This document shows positions 32,996 to 42,994 of a DNA stretch of 64,000 nucleotides, piece after piece. Origin of the DNA: Cyanophora paradoxa (taxonomy: Eukaryota > Glaucocystophyceae > Cyanophorales > Cyanophoraceae); assembly GCA_004431415.1 (NCBI GenBank), contig QPMI01000544.1:111917-175916 (forward strand), given 5' to 3'. The notes beneath the pieces were generated by a model. The model was not told the DNA's origin. It was given only the letters and a program-made list of their open reading frames with translations, and ran no database searches. The number at the start of each line of letters is the position of its first letter. Position 1 is the stretch's first letter. The position numbers and the translations under genes are program-made.

Positions 32996-34334
32996 CTAGG
33001 GCGGGGGGCGGAGGATGCTGCCGGCGCTGCAGAGGCCGAACGCGAACGCGTACAGCCGCGCGTCGATCGCCGCCCCGCGCTCCCTCTCCAGCTGCGGGGG
33101 TACCGACATTGTTGAGCTCTAGGGGGGTACGCGTGCTCGGGAAGGGGGGAAGGGGGGGGGTGGCTCGCCTTGTGCAGGAAGTCAAGGAGGCCGTCGAGAG
33201 GGGCCAGGATGACCTGAGGGGGGTACACACGCATGAGCGCTTCTCGGGGGGTAATGGAGGGGAAGGGGTTACCTCGATGTCCTCGCCGTCCTCCAGCTCC
33301 TGACGTCCCCGGTGTGAAGCCCGGAAAAAATTCAGGGGGAGGGGGTACAAACCTGGACGGGGCGCACAGCGCCCGGGGCGAGCGGGGGTACCTCGAGGGT
33401 AACCAGCTGGCAGTTTGCGTTCGTGAGGCCCGGATCCTGCGGGGGTACATGGATCCTGAATGAGGGGTACGGGAACGGAGCTCTGCAGGGGGGTACGCCG
33501 CACGTTGGACATGGGGGACGAGACGGAGAGGACGCGGCCCTCGAAGCCTGCGCAGGCGATCGCCAACACGCAAGGCGAAAGCGACGCGTACCGGGTACGC
33601 GAATGCGTACCGGTCTCTTCCCTTAGCTCCCGAACCGCGGCGTCCGCAGCCGTCTCGTTCGCGTCGATGAGGCCCGCTGCGCACGCGAGAAAAGCTCGCT
33701 CCCGGCCGCTTCGAATTCCGTGATAGGGCGCCGCGCGTACGGACCTGGGACCTCGATGCAGAGGCGGCCGAGGGCGGGGCGATACTGGGAGACGAGGATC
33801 ACCTTGTCGTCCTTAGGGTCCGCCTCGCGGATGACTGCGGGCGGGGCGCGCGGCGTGAGCGCGCTCGGCACTCGCAGCGATTCCGACGCGCGCGCACTCG
33901 CAACGATGCCGACGCCGTCGACGTCGCCTCTCCGCGTCGTCCGCTCGCAGCTCTCCCACGAACGCAGGCGCCCCTGCACGGCGTACACCGCCCGCGTGAG
34001 CCTGGCGACCTGGCGTAGTCTGGCCACGTACCTTGCGGTCTACCCACTTGATCTTCATCATCTTGATCCAGCGCCCGCCGTCAGTGGCGACCTCCTTCGA
34101 CAGGTTCTCGGGCGCGCCGTCCGCCGACGCGACAGCCGCCGACGTAGCTGCGACGGCAAATGTTCCACAGATCCAGCGCGCCCTGCTGCCGCGCTGCGGG
34201 GCGAGGCGCGCCCCCGGGTTGAGCGGGCTGGCTGGCGCTTGGCTCCTGTTCAGAGACCGAAACGCGCGTGCAGCGGCCTGCCTCGCCTGCGCCCCGCCAG
34301 ATCCCAGGAACGACAGGATCTGCATGAAGGCCAT
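32996..34334 (-). CDS. NUDT5: ADP-sugar pyrophosphatase, NUDT5-like Nudix hydrolase
   Basis: Hydrolyses ADP-ribose and related sugars. Exons in order are: an N-terminal Arg-rich extension (MAFMQILSFLGSGG..., possibly a mitochondrial presequence), GGRWIKMMKIKWVDRK, RLRSWESCERTTRRGDVDGV, DDKVILVSQYRPALGRLCIE (the YRP substrate loop), the complete Nudix box GLIDANETAADAAVRELREE followed by TG (GX5EX7REUXEEXGU), RVLSVSSPMSNV, DPGLTNANCQLVTLE, QELEDGEDIE, VILAPLDGLLDFLHK and LERERGAAIDARLYAFAFGL, with the stop at 32,996. Order and spacing match human NUDT5 throughout. The last intron follows LHK with donor GCGAGC, a GC-AG intron. Other introns start GTACCC or GTGCGC. The start at 34,334 lies 65 bp from the divergent coiled-coil gene. 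Confidence 0.9.
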
Positions 34335-34399
34335 TGCAATTGATCTTAGCCGGCAGTGTCGCGGCTGGTCGCCTGGCCAGGGTACCGGTTAAGCCGAGC
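34335..34399. promoter_or_regulatory. Compact divergent promoter region
   Basis: Only 65 bp separate the start codons of the NUDT5-like (-) and coiled-coil (+) genes. Both 5' UTRs and a shared core promoter must fit here or extend into coding sequence. It contains CAATTGATC and GGTACCGGTTAA, but no TATA box. Confidence 0.5.
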
Positions 34400-36304
34400 A
34401 TGGAGGGCCTGCTGCAATCGCTGCAGGGCCTCGAGAAGGCGTTCAATGCCTCGCTCGAGCGCAAGGAGGCGCTTTCAGCGTCCGTCGAGAGCGCGCGCGC
34501 CCATCTGCGCGGGCTGCTCGCCGAGCGCGAGGCGGTCCGCGCGGCCTCTGCGGAGCTGCGCAGGTGCGATGCGGTTCGGCGACCGCTTGCGGCTGCACGC
34601 TCCGTGCATGCGATACCTCGCGCTCGCCGCTGCACGCAGCCGGAGCGCAGCCGGCGCAATCGCGGGACTCGGCGTCCACGTCGATCAGGAGGAGGCCGCG
34701 AGCAGTCTGGAGGCGTCGCGAAAGCGCGTCGAAGCTCTCAAGAGCGACTTGGAGGCGCTGAAGTCCCAGGCGGAGCAGGATCGGTGCGAGTGGCTCAGCC
34801 GCCTTCTCTCAAACACGGCCGCAGCGTGACTGTTCCCGCAGGCTCTCATTCCTCTCGTCGATGAAAGCGCTGAAGCAGAGATCCGCGGGGAAGGTGCCGC
34901 GGGCCCCGACGCGGCCGCGGCCGCACTGCGCAGCTCGGCGGCTGACGCGGCTCGAGCTCGGCCCTCGCTCCGCAGCGCTGGGACGTGTTCCTCGCGGAGG
35001 CGGCACAGCGTGCGGCGGAGCTGCGGGCGGAGCTGGCGGAGGTGCAGGGGACGCTGGCGCGGCGGCGGGGGGCGCGCTCCGCCGCCATGGCCCGCGTCAG
35101 CGAGCTGCGCCTCGCCATCGGCGAGCTGCTGGCCACAAAGGACGGTCCGTGCCGTACCCCCGGGAGTCTCCACGGAGCCGCCATGAGCTCACGCGCGCGT
35201 ACCCCGCAGACTCCCAGCGGGAGCTGCGCTCGCTGCAGGCGCCCGGGGGCACATCGGCCGCCAAGCCGCCCCCTGAAACGGAGCTCGACCGGTCGGTTGC
35301 CCTCCATGTACCCCACGCTCCCGCCCCTTTAACGTTAACCGTACCCCCACCCGCAGCCTCCGGGCGGACATTGCCGCCGCGAGAGAGGACCGCGACGAGT
35401 TCTCGTCCATCGCCGGGTCCATGAAAGTGCGTACCCCAATCGGCCTTTCACCCTCCATTCTGATGGCGTACCCCTCAGATGCAGATTGAGATTACCCGCA
35501 AGCGCGAAGAGGCGCTACGCCGCATCGCGTACGGCCGCCGCGAGCAGGCGCGCTGTACCCCCAGCCGCCTATGAGGGTCCCCAGCTGATCACGAATCACG
35601 TACCCCAGCTGATCTACTTGGAGGAGGAGGGGCTGCTGAGGCCGGGGGGTACCGTGGGCGTGGATGACGTGGAGCCGCACCCGAGCCCGAGCCAGCAGCA
35701 AACGCCAGCCCAGGCCCGGGCACCGGCCCCAGTCCCGTGGCATGCCCAGGCCGCCGCCTCTACCCCCACCCCCGCCCCCACCCCCGCCCCCGCCGCGGCT
35801 CCCGCCGCTGCGGCCCCGGCCCCGGCCCCGCACGCCCCGCCCCGCTACGCCCTTCCGGTGCGCCCCGCCACGCCCACTGCGCGCCCAAGCCCACTACCCC
35901 CGCGGCAGAAGGTGCAGCTGCCCCCGGAGTGGACGCGGCGGGCCCCCGGGCCGGGCCGCGAGGCGCCGGCGACCGTGCGGGCCGAGGAGAAGAAGAGAAG
36001 GGCGGGGCCCGAGGAGGGGCACGAGGACGAGGACGACGACGCGATCCTCTCCGTGGGGCTAGCCGAGCTGCTCCGCCGCCCGCCCGTTCCCGGCGCCGGC
36101 GCCAAGCCCGGTCCCGGCCCCGGCCCCGGCCCCGGACCCGGCCACGGAAGCGCCGGTTACGGAGGCGGCGCCCGCTCCTCCGCCCCGGCGCCGCCCCCGG
36201 CCCCGGCCCCGGCGCCGCTGATCCATGACGCGGACCTGCCCTGCTTCGAGCTGGACCTGGGCTTAGACGGCGAGGACGAGGAGGACGCCGTCGAGGAATC
36301 GTGA
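34400..36304 (+). CDS. Coiled-coil protein with Pro-rich linker and acidic C-terminus
   Basis: Starts MEGLLQSLQGLEKAFNASLE at 34,400. Helical, heptad-rich exons follow: SVESARAHLRGLLAEREAVR, EEAASSLEASRKRVEALKSD, LSFLSSMKALKQRSAGK, FLAEAAQRAAELRAELAEVQ, RADIAAAREDRDEFSSIAGS and MQIEITRKREEALRRIA. Then LIYLEEEGLLRP leads into a Pro/Ala-rich linker (35,690-36,200) and an acidic end (CFELDLGLDGEDEEDAVEES). Introns are 50-130 nt. The family is not recognised. The heptad pattern and acidic tail suggest a structural or scaffold role, perhaps at the centriole or flagellum, which is inference only. Confidence 0.65.
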
Positions 36305-36449
36305 TTGAGTTGTGGGATCTCGAGTGATACTTAATCTCTTAAATTTTTGCACTATGGTACAACATGAGAGCTCGCTCTGAAAAAGGAGAGAAAGGGTGCA
36401 TGCAGCCTCCTGCAGCTGGCCATGGGCCCCGCCCGCGCCGCCCGGCCCG

Positions 36450-37156
36450 TCACTTCTTGGGCGCGCGGGGGAGCTTGACACCCAGCGCCCGCTCCATCTT
36501 GGCGATCACCGCGTTGTTCGGCACGCCCTGCAGCGCGCTCATGCGCAGCACTTGCGAGAGCAGTAAAGCTAATTAGGCCCTGTGCACCTTGGCGGATTCT
36601 AGGTCCTTGACGACGTGCTCCTGCTCGCAGATCGCTTGCGCGAGCTGCTTCTGCGTCCAGTTCTTCTTGGCCCGCGCGTCACGGATCGAGTCGGCCAGGC
36701 CCCGCGAGACCTTCGGCACTGCCGAAAGCTGGGGTTAGCCCGGCAGCCGGCCGCGGCGGCGAGGCGCGCGCGGCCGCGGCCGAAGATAATTAAGGCCGGC
36801 CGTCGGGCCGTTCGGGCGCACGTTCGAAGCCCTCGCCGTTCTCGTCCAGCTTGGGCGCGTAGATTCCGGAGCCGGCGTGCTGCTTGTTGGCTCCGGCGTT
36901 GTCTGCAGGCAAGGAGGGCGGTCGCGGCCACGTGAGGTCGGCGCGAGGCTGTCCGCGGGGCCGGGTCGGAGAGCGCGTACACTTCTTTACGGTCTCCACG
37001 GCCGCCCCGGGCTCAACGGGACCCCTCGCCACGACCTTGGCGGAGGCCGGGCGCGCGCCGGACTTGCGAAGGACGACGGGCTCCCTGGCGGGTGTCAGGC
37101 GAGGGCACTGTGTGCGCTCAGAAGGAAGCGCACCAATCCTGCTGGATGGCGGACAT
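36450..37156 (-). CDS. MBF1: Multiprotein bridging factor 1 (MBF1), transcription coactivator
   Basis: MBF1 links TBP with DNA-bound activators in the nucleus. The start at 37,156 gives MSAIQQDW, spliced to EPVVLRKSGARPASAKVVAR, then PGAAVETVKK, NAGANKQHAGSGIYAPKLDE, and the Cro/C1-type helix-turn-helix VPKVSRGLADSIRDARAKKN with WTQKQLAQAICEQEHVVKDL. The last exon reads ALQGVPNNAVIAKMERALGV and ends LPRAPKK with its stop at 36,450. The QDWEPVVLRK start, the AAVETVKK...NKQHA block and the final VPNN...KMERALGVKL are hallmark MBF1 positions. Length (about 145 residues) is normal. Four introns are present. Confidence 0.92.
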
Positions 37157-37383
37157 GGTGGTGGCGCGCTGGCGTAAGAAGCAACGAAGTTCGATGGGTT
37201 CTAGAAGAATTCCGGTCCGCGCTGCGGGTCGGCTAAATCGCTCACGGTGAGCTAAGGAATGAGCCGACAGACCGCTGGCCCGGCCGATGGCGCTAGCTGC
37301 GTCTGATTCGAGCGGACCTGGTCAGGTGGTACTCGAGCGAACGAAGTGAGCACCCGGTACCCGTTCGGAGAGGAAAAACCTCG

Positions 37384-39387
37384 ATGGCCTTCGTTTCCGG
37401 CGTTCCCGGCGCCCTGCGGCAGCCAGCCACCTGTTCGTGCTTCTGCAATGCTTCGGCCGCCCAGCGCGACGCGGGGGAGACCCTTGCCCGGAACCGCCGG
37501 CAGCGGCAGCTCTCCGCCGCGGCTGGCCCTGCCAACGGTGCCACGTTTCATGCGGCGACGGCTCGACGCGAATTCCACGGCGCGCCGCTGCGCCCGGGCC
37601 GCGGCATGCAACACGCACACGTGACGCCCGAACCCGGCCCGAGCGCCCGGGCGGAGGCCGCCAGCCACGAGGATGAGGTAGCCCGCCTCATCAAGGACGG
37701 CGTCATCACAGTCCTCCGCGACGACGAGCGCAACGTGGAGTACTACGTCGTCGGCACCGTGCGCCCGCCCGCCCTTCCAGCGCCTTCCCCGCCCCTCGCC
37801 GACGCTTGGGTTTGCAGGCGCACGTATCTGCAAACTCCGTAGAGCACGTGAGATCCGCAATACGGTGCGGGCCCGCCCGCGCCCGTCGGCCGCGCCTCTC
37901 CCGTGCTCCCGCGCCGACTCCCGCCGCGCAGGGCTGTGCAGCCGCAAGCTGTGATGCTCGAGCTTTGCCCCGCGCGAGGCACCTCCACGCTCCTCCTGCA
38001 CCCGGAGGACGAGAAGAAGCTGACCCAGGCCCGCTCTCCGCCCGCGCCCCGCGCGCCTGCGCGCTCTGAGGGCGCCCCCGCGCGAGCAGTTCAACAAGAA
38101 GGACGTGAAGAAGCTCGCGAAGAAGGCGGGGCTGATGTACGTCGGCCTGCGCTACTTCTACAGCATCGTCTCCAAGAGGATGGGCGTCGTCGCCGGCGCC
38201 GAGTTCATGGCGCGCCCTCCCTCTCTCCCTGCCTCGCAGCGCCCGCCTCCGAACTCTCCCGCCCGCCCGCCCGGCCGCTGACTCGCCCGGCTCGCGCGCA
38301 CGCAGGCGGCTGCGGAGGAGGCGACGGCCGTCGGGGCGCAGATCGTCCTGGGGGACCGCCCTGTGGACATCACGCTCGCCCGCCTCTCGCGCTTCGCCGT
38401 CCGGCGGCTCCTCCCCGCGTTCATCCTCCTCGAGTCGGCCGGCCTCGTCTTCGATCAGGTCCAGGGCGCGCACTCCACCGCAGAGGTCGCGCAGGCCGCC
38501 GCTTCCTCCTCGGGCGGGGTGCGCCCGAGCGCGCCGAGCGCCCGAGCGCGCTCTCGGAGCGGCCCGGCCCACGCGCCCGCCCGCCCGCCGCGCAGATCGC
38601 GCCGGTGGTGGCGGCCCTGACTGCCTTCTTCTTCACGGGAACGTGCGCGCGCGCGGCTCCCTCGCCTCTCTCGTCTCGCTCGCTCACTTCATCCCCCCCG
38701 CAGCCCCTTCGCCCCCCTCTCGACGACGCTGGGCGACACGAGCGACATGTCCCTGCGGGCGGCCGCCTTCACGGCGGACCTCCTGGGCGTCGTCGCCTCG
38801 CTCCCCATCATGCTCGGCGTCTCCGCCGCCGCCTCCGTCCTACTCCTCTCCTCCAACGTAGTCGACAAGTTGATCCGCGTCGTCCAGAAGGCTCGTTTGA
38901 AATCTCCGCGCTGAGGACGATGCTGACCGGAGCGCAGACGAACCTGCCGGCGCCAGGCGCGCTGGTGGGCGAGCGGGACCAGTTCCTCGTGTGGTCCATG
39001 CGCGAGCACCCGCTCATGCCGAAGCGCGATGCCCGCGTCGTCGTGCGCCGTACCCCTCCTCCGCTTCTTCCCCCCTCCCCCGCCTCCCGCCGCCTCACCT
39101 GAGGCTCAGGTGGTCGTCGGGGCGGCGCACGTGCGCGGGATCGCGCGGCGCTTCAGCTCGGGGCACCCCATCGACCTCGAGGGCCTCGTGTTCGATCCCC
39201 GCCACGACCGCGGCGAGCGCGACGAGGTCCGGTCTTTGCTGTACCCCCTCCCAACCCTCCATACTCAGGACGGGGGGTACAGGTGCTGGAGCGCCTGAGG
39301 CAGAAGGACGAGGCGGCGCACGAAGTGATCGCCCAGCGCCAGGCGCAGCGCGCCGCCAGTACCCCGCCCTCCCCGCCGGCCTCTTGA
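37384..39387 (+). CDS. TraB-domain (TRABD/PrgY-type) membrane protein
   Basis: The N-terminal region (from 37,384) is Arg/Ala-rich and could target an organelle. The TraB core reads VARLIKDGVITVLRDDERNV, EYYVVGT spliced to AHVSANSVEHVRSAIR (the GTAHVS motif rebuilt across an intron at 37,757-37,815), AVQPQAVMLELCPARGTS, FNKKDVKKLAKKAGLMYVGL, VLGDRPVDITLARLSRF (GDRP motif), two or three hydrophobic helices (IAPVVAALTAFFFTGTC; LLGVVASLPIMLGVSAAASV), GERDQFLVWSMREHP and VVVGAAHVRGIARRFSSG. All signature motifs of the family (GTAHVS, GDRP, ERD, VGAAHV.GI) are present. Members in plants and animals sit in mitochondrial or plastid outer membranes. The end is probably 39,387 (unspliced); a further small intron would move the stop to about 39,462. 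Confidence 0.85.
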
Positions 39388-39726
39388 AGGAGGACGTACC
39401 CCTGGACCCGCGCGTTGCGCTGTAGATTGTAGTGTGCCATACCATCCCATCTCGTGTACCTAGATCTTCCCTCCCTCCCTCTGTTTGGACCGTGCATTTC
39501 CCTTTCGTTTCGGACCAAGTTCGGAATCCTTGTACTCTACCAATGACCGTATTCTTTGAGGCGCAGCTTCTGTGTTCGTGGGTAGCTTGGTCGCTATCGC
39601 ATCTGTCGGACATGCTTTGTTTTGATTATGTCACGGGCGGTAGGAGTGAGATAAGGGGACAGTGTAAGGGACGAATTCGAAGAGGAGAGGCGCTGGGCCA
39701 AAGAGGGGAGGGACGAGAGCGGGGTA
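39388..39726. other. Convergent 3' intergenic region
   Basis: About 340 bp between the ends of the TraB gene (+) and the RBM18-like gene (-). It is lower in GC, with no gene. Poly(A) signals for both should lie here, but none is canonical. Confidence 0.4.
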
Positions 39727-40812
39727 TCATTTTCTGGAAGAGGACCCGCCCCCGCCGCCCGAGCCGGACACGCGCGTCCCGGCGAGGGAGGGTACGGAGG
39801 CCGGCGGCGGCCTTGCGTCCCCCTGTTCCTCCCTCTGCTCGATGGGGGAAAGGGGGGGTTCAGCAATGCGGGGAAGAAGGGGTGGAGTGCGCGGGGGGTA
39901 CGCGCCTCCATCTCGGCGAGCTTCGCTTTCAGCTGGGCGATCTTCGCCTCCGTCGCGCTGCACGTGGGGCGTCGGCGCCGGTCGGGCGCACGCCATGGCC
40001 TGGCGCACCTCATGCCGCCGCCCCTCCGCTCCGCGCGGGGCGCCTTCGGCGCCTGCGGCGCCGCGGCGCTGCTCGACGCTGCTGCCTCCCCGCCCGAATC
40101 TTCGTCCGCGCCTGCAGGGACCTGCGCGGGCCTCAGCGCGGGCGACAGTGGGCCGCGGGCTGCGGGCGCGGCGCGGCACGCACATTCTCGTTGAAGAATC
40201 GGACGGCGAGCGGCCGGCCGAGCAGCAGCTTCCCGTGGAGCGCGTCTTTCGCGCGCTCCGCTTCCTGCGCGAGCGCTCGGGGGCGGGCCGGCCTGCCGCC
40301 CGCTCTCCGCCCGAGACGCACCGCGCGGCTCGAAAACTCGATGAAGCAGTAGCCCCGCGGCTCGCCCTTCTTCTGGCCGTGCTGGTGCCACAAGAACTCC
40401 TCACGCACTGCGCAAAGTCAGGCGGCTGAGGAGCGCGCGGGGCCGGATTCGCGCGCCGATCTTCCCGTACGTGCGGAAGAGCTTCAGCACGGCATACTCC
40501 GTGATGCGCGCGTCCAGGTTGCCAACATACAGCTTGTTTTCCTGTCCCATTGCTCAGCTTCGGGCGGCGAGCACCACGCGCAGGGCGCACGACGACTTCG
40601 GACCGCTGCAGCGGCTCTATGGACTCGGCCAGCTTGCTCTCCAGGTCGATCGTGCCCGCTGCGGCCCTCTTCGCGCCGCCGGTGTACGGGTTGAAGGTCT
40701 CCGCGTCGCGGGCCTTCGGCCGCGCCGGCCTCTGCTCTGCGTGCGGCGCGCCGGACTTCGCCAGGCGCTCGAGCTCCCGGCGCTGCTTCTGCAGCTCCCG
40801 GTCCTTCGGCAT
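39727..40812 (-). CDS. RBM18: RBM18-like RNA-binding protein (RRM)
   Basis: The RRM exon starts at 40,550: MGQENKLYVGNLDARITEYA followed by VLKLFRTYGKI (RNP2 region). Next is VREEFLWHQHGQKKGEPRGY with CFIEFSS (RNP1), then EAERAKDALHGKLLLGRPLA with VRFFNEN, an Ala-rich linker, SATEAKIAQLKAKLAEMEA, and a Gly/Ser-rich end near 39,727. The order matches vertebrate RBM18, including the C-terminal short helix. The first RRM intron fits only as GC-AG (ATCG then gcgcgcg...GCGCAG). An upstream frame, MPKDRELQKQRRELERLAKS through TFNPYTGGAKRAAAGTIDLE with SKLAES (40,812-40,600), is probably a 5' exon of the same gene. The join is ambiguous, and a separate small overlapping gene remains possible. Confidence 0.75.
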   Translation of the reverse strand: MPKDRELQKQRRELERLAKSGAPHAEQRPARPKARDAETFNPYTGGAKRAAAGTIDLESKLAESIEPLQRSEVVVRPARGARRPKLSNGTGKQAVCWQPGRAHHGVCRAEALPHVREDRRANPAPRAPQPPDFAQCVRSSCGTSTARRRASRGATASSSFRAARCVSGGERAAGRPAPERSRRKRSARKTRSTGSCCSAGRSPSDSSTRMCVPRRARSPRPTVARAEARAGPCRRGRRFGRGGSSVEQRRGAAGAEGAPRGAEGRRHEVRQAMACARPAPTPHVQRDGGEDRPAESEARRDGGAYPPRTPPLLPRIAEPPLSPIEQREEQGDARPPPASVPSLAGTRVSGSGGGGGSSSRK

Positions 40813-40981
40813 TAGGGGTCGGTGTGTCTGCTTCCGAAAACCTGTACCCCAGAAAGCGTCTGAAATCCTGGCCGTCGCCTTTCGGGCTGCAGGAAGCAGC
40901 GGTCGACAGCGCTTGGTCCGGCTGCAGCGATAGAGCTGCGCTAGCGCATCGTCAGCCGACTGCCTGTCCGTCCTCGTCCGC
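40813..40981. promoter_or_regulatory. Divergent promoter between RBM18-like and LRR-RING genes
   Basis: 169 bp separate the two outward start codons. It must carry both promoters. No TATA element is visible. Confidence 0.4.
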
Positions 40982-42994
40982 ATGGCGGGCGCTGGAGCCA
41001 AGGCTGGCGTCAAAAGCGGCGCTGCGAAGAAGTCGGAGACACGGTGCGCTTGACGCGTCGCGCGCCGACACGCGTACGGCTCCGGCCGCCTTGCAAATTT
41101 GAAAGCGCTAGCAGACGTACGCGTACGCATCAAATTTGAATGCCCGTGCGCAGCCCCGCGGCACGCCCGTGGCTTCCAAAAGATGGAATTCTCAACCTCT
41201 CGAACAAGGATTTGGCGGCGTGGCCAGCGGGAACAATCGCGTCTGTGGGCCCCGAGAACATCCGCGTCCTCAACCTCTTCAACAACAGGCTCAGAATCAT
41301 CCCCGGCGAGGAGCTCGCGCAGTTGAAGAATCTGGAGGTGCTTTACGTCGGCTCGAATCATCTGACGGAGCTGCCTCCGGAGATCGGAGCCCTCGCGCGT
41401 CTGCAGAAGCTGGGCGTGCAGAGCAATCGGGCGCTGCCGGCGCCCATTTACGGCGGGCTTCGAATCCCAGCGGAGATCGGAAAGCTCGCGCGCCTGGAGC
41501 AGCTCGACGTGCGCGACAACAGCCTCACGTCGCTGCCGCTGGAGATCGGGCGGCTCGCGCGCGTGAAGCTGCACATCGACGGCAACCCGCTGTCGGACAT
41601 GCCGGGGCACGCTCGCAAGTCTTCTCTTGCAGCCCTCGCCTACCTCCGCGCCACGGCCGCCGTGAGCTTTGGTTTCGCCTTCCTGCCACCCTCGTGCCGC
41701 CTGACGCTCATGCAGAGGCTCGCCTCGTGCTCCAAGGCTCCTGAAAGCGCTCCCAAGGCTTCCGTGTGCACCCCGGGCTGCGTTTTAGCTCTTCTTGTGG
41801 TCTAAGCTCTCTGCAGGCGCCGGCTCCGAGGCCGCCGCAGCCGAAGGCTTTGGGAAGCGGCAGCTCGGCCGCTGCTCAGGTGCTCGCCGTGACGGTTTTA
41901 GAGGCTTGCCAGCCGCCCCGCTCAGCGCCGCCGACGACTCGCTTTCTGCAGGCGGCAGCTCCGGGTCCGAAGCAACCTCCGAAGGACGCGGGCCCCGGCC
42001 CAAGCTCTGCCACGGCGCAGGTGCTTACCCTCGACCCTCTGCTCCGGACGACGCGCGTCACACCTTCTGCGCAGGCCCCGCCCACGCGTCCGTTGGCTTC
42101 CGCGGCAGCGGCGGCAGCGCCGCCGCCGCCGCCGCCGCCGCCGCAGCCGCAGCCGCAGCAGCAGCCGCAGCCGCAGCAGCAGCCGCAGCCGCAGCAACCG
42201 CAGCAGCCGCAGCCGCCGCAGCCGCAGCCGCAGCCGGCGGTCCAGGTGGATGTGACAGAGGTGCTGGAAGCAAAGATCGAGACCCTCCGGGGTCGCCTCT
42301 CCGAGGCGAAGAAGCACGTCTTGGAGTGCGAGAAGCTCCGGCCGCTGGCGGAGAAGGCGCGGTCGCTGCACGCGGAGAACAAGGAGCTCAAGAGCCGCCT
42401 CACGGATACGGCCAAGCGCCTCTCGGCGCAGGAGAAGCAGCAGCAGCAGCAGCAGAAGCGGCAGGCGGCGCTCGAGACTCAGAGAAAGGAGGAGGCGGCC
42501 AGGCTCCTCGCGGCGGCCCGGGCCGAGGCCGCCGCGCTGCAGAGGCGGATCTCGGAGAAGGACGAGCAGCTGAGGCGCTTCGCGCAGCAGCAGTCGGCGC
42601 TGCAGGAGCGGCTGGCGCTCTACGAGGGCGGGGCGGGGCCCAGCGGGCGGCAGTGGGGCGGGGAGGAGCTGGAGGCGGCGGCCCAGCGGCTGGAAGCGGC
42701 AAAGCGGCGGGTGGAGGAGCTGCGGGTCGAGGCGATGGTCGAGGAGCGAATCAAGCGGAGGCGCCTCGAGGGCCCGCCCCCCTTCGAGTGCCCCGTGCGC
42801 CTCCACAGCCGTCCCTGCCTCTGGCGCCCTGTCTGATGGGGGCGCGCCAGATCTGCTGCGAGGAGCGGGACCGCGGGGCGCGGCGCCTCCTCACGGGCTG
42901 CGGCCACGTCTTCTGCTCGACCTGCACCGGCAGGCTCGCCGAGTGTGCCACGTGCCGCAAGCCCATCGAGGGCCTCTCGCTCATCTACGATTGA
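40982..42994 (+). CDS. LRR / coiled-coil / RING protein (LRSAM1-like E3 ligase)
   Basis: Starts MAGAGAKAGVKSGAAKKSET at 40,982, then splices (acceptor GTGCGCAG at about 41,150) to DGILNLSNKDLAAWPAGTIA. Leucine-rich repeats follow: IRVLNLFNNRLRIIPGEELA, LKNLEVLYVGSNHLTELPPE, LARLQKLGVQSN, IPAEIGKLARLEQLDVRDNS and LTSLPLEIGRLA. Next come a Pro/Ala linker, a Pro-Gln repeat (42,120-42,235), and a long coiled coil (VTEVLEAKIETLRGRLSEAK to EELRVEAMVEERIKRRRLEG). The last intron (42,800-42,855) rebuilds a C3HC4 RING: FECP|ICCEERDRGARRLL, then GCGHVFCSTC and ATCRKPIEGLSLIYD at the very C-terminus. LRR, then coiled coil, then terminal RING is the layout of LRSAM1, which acts in endosomal sorting and xenophagy. 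Orthology is likely but not proven, as the SAM domain is not seen. Confidence 0.8.

Noticed and set aside
41795-42806. Polyalanine and poly-Leu/Arg frames overlapping the Pro-Gln repeat
   Set aside because: Other-frame readings of CAGCCG repeats in the LRR-RING gene; the Pro-Gln frame joins the LRR and coiled-coil exons.
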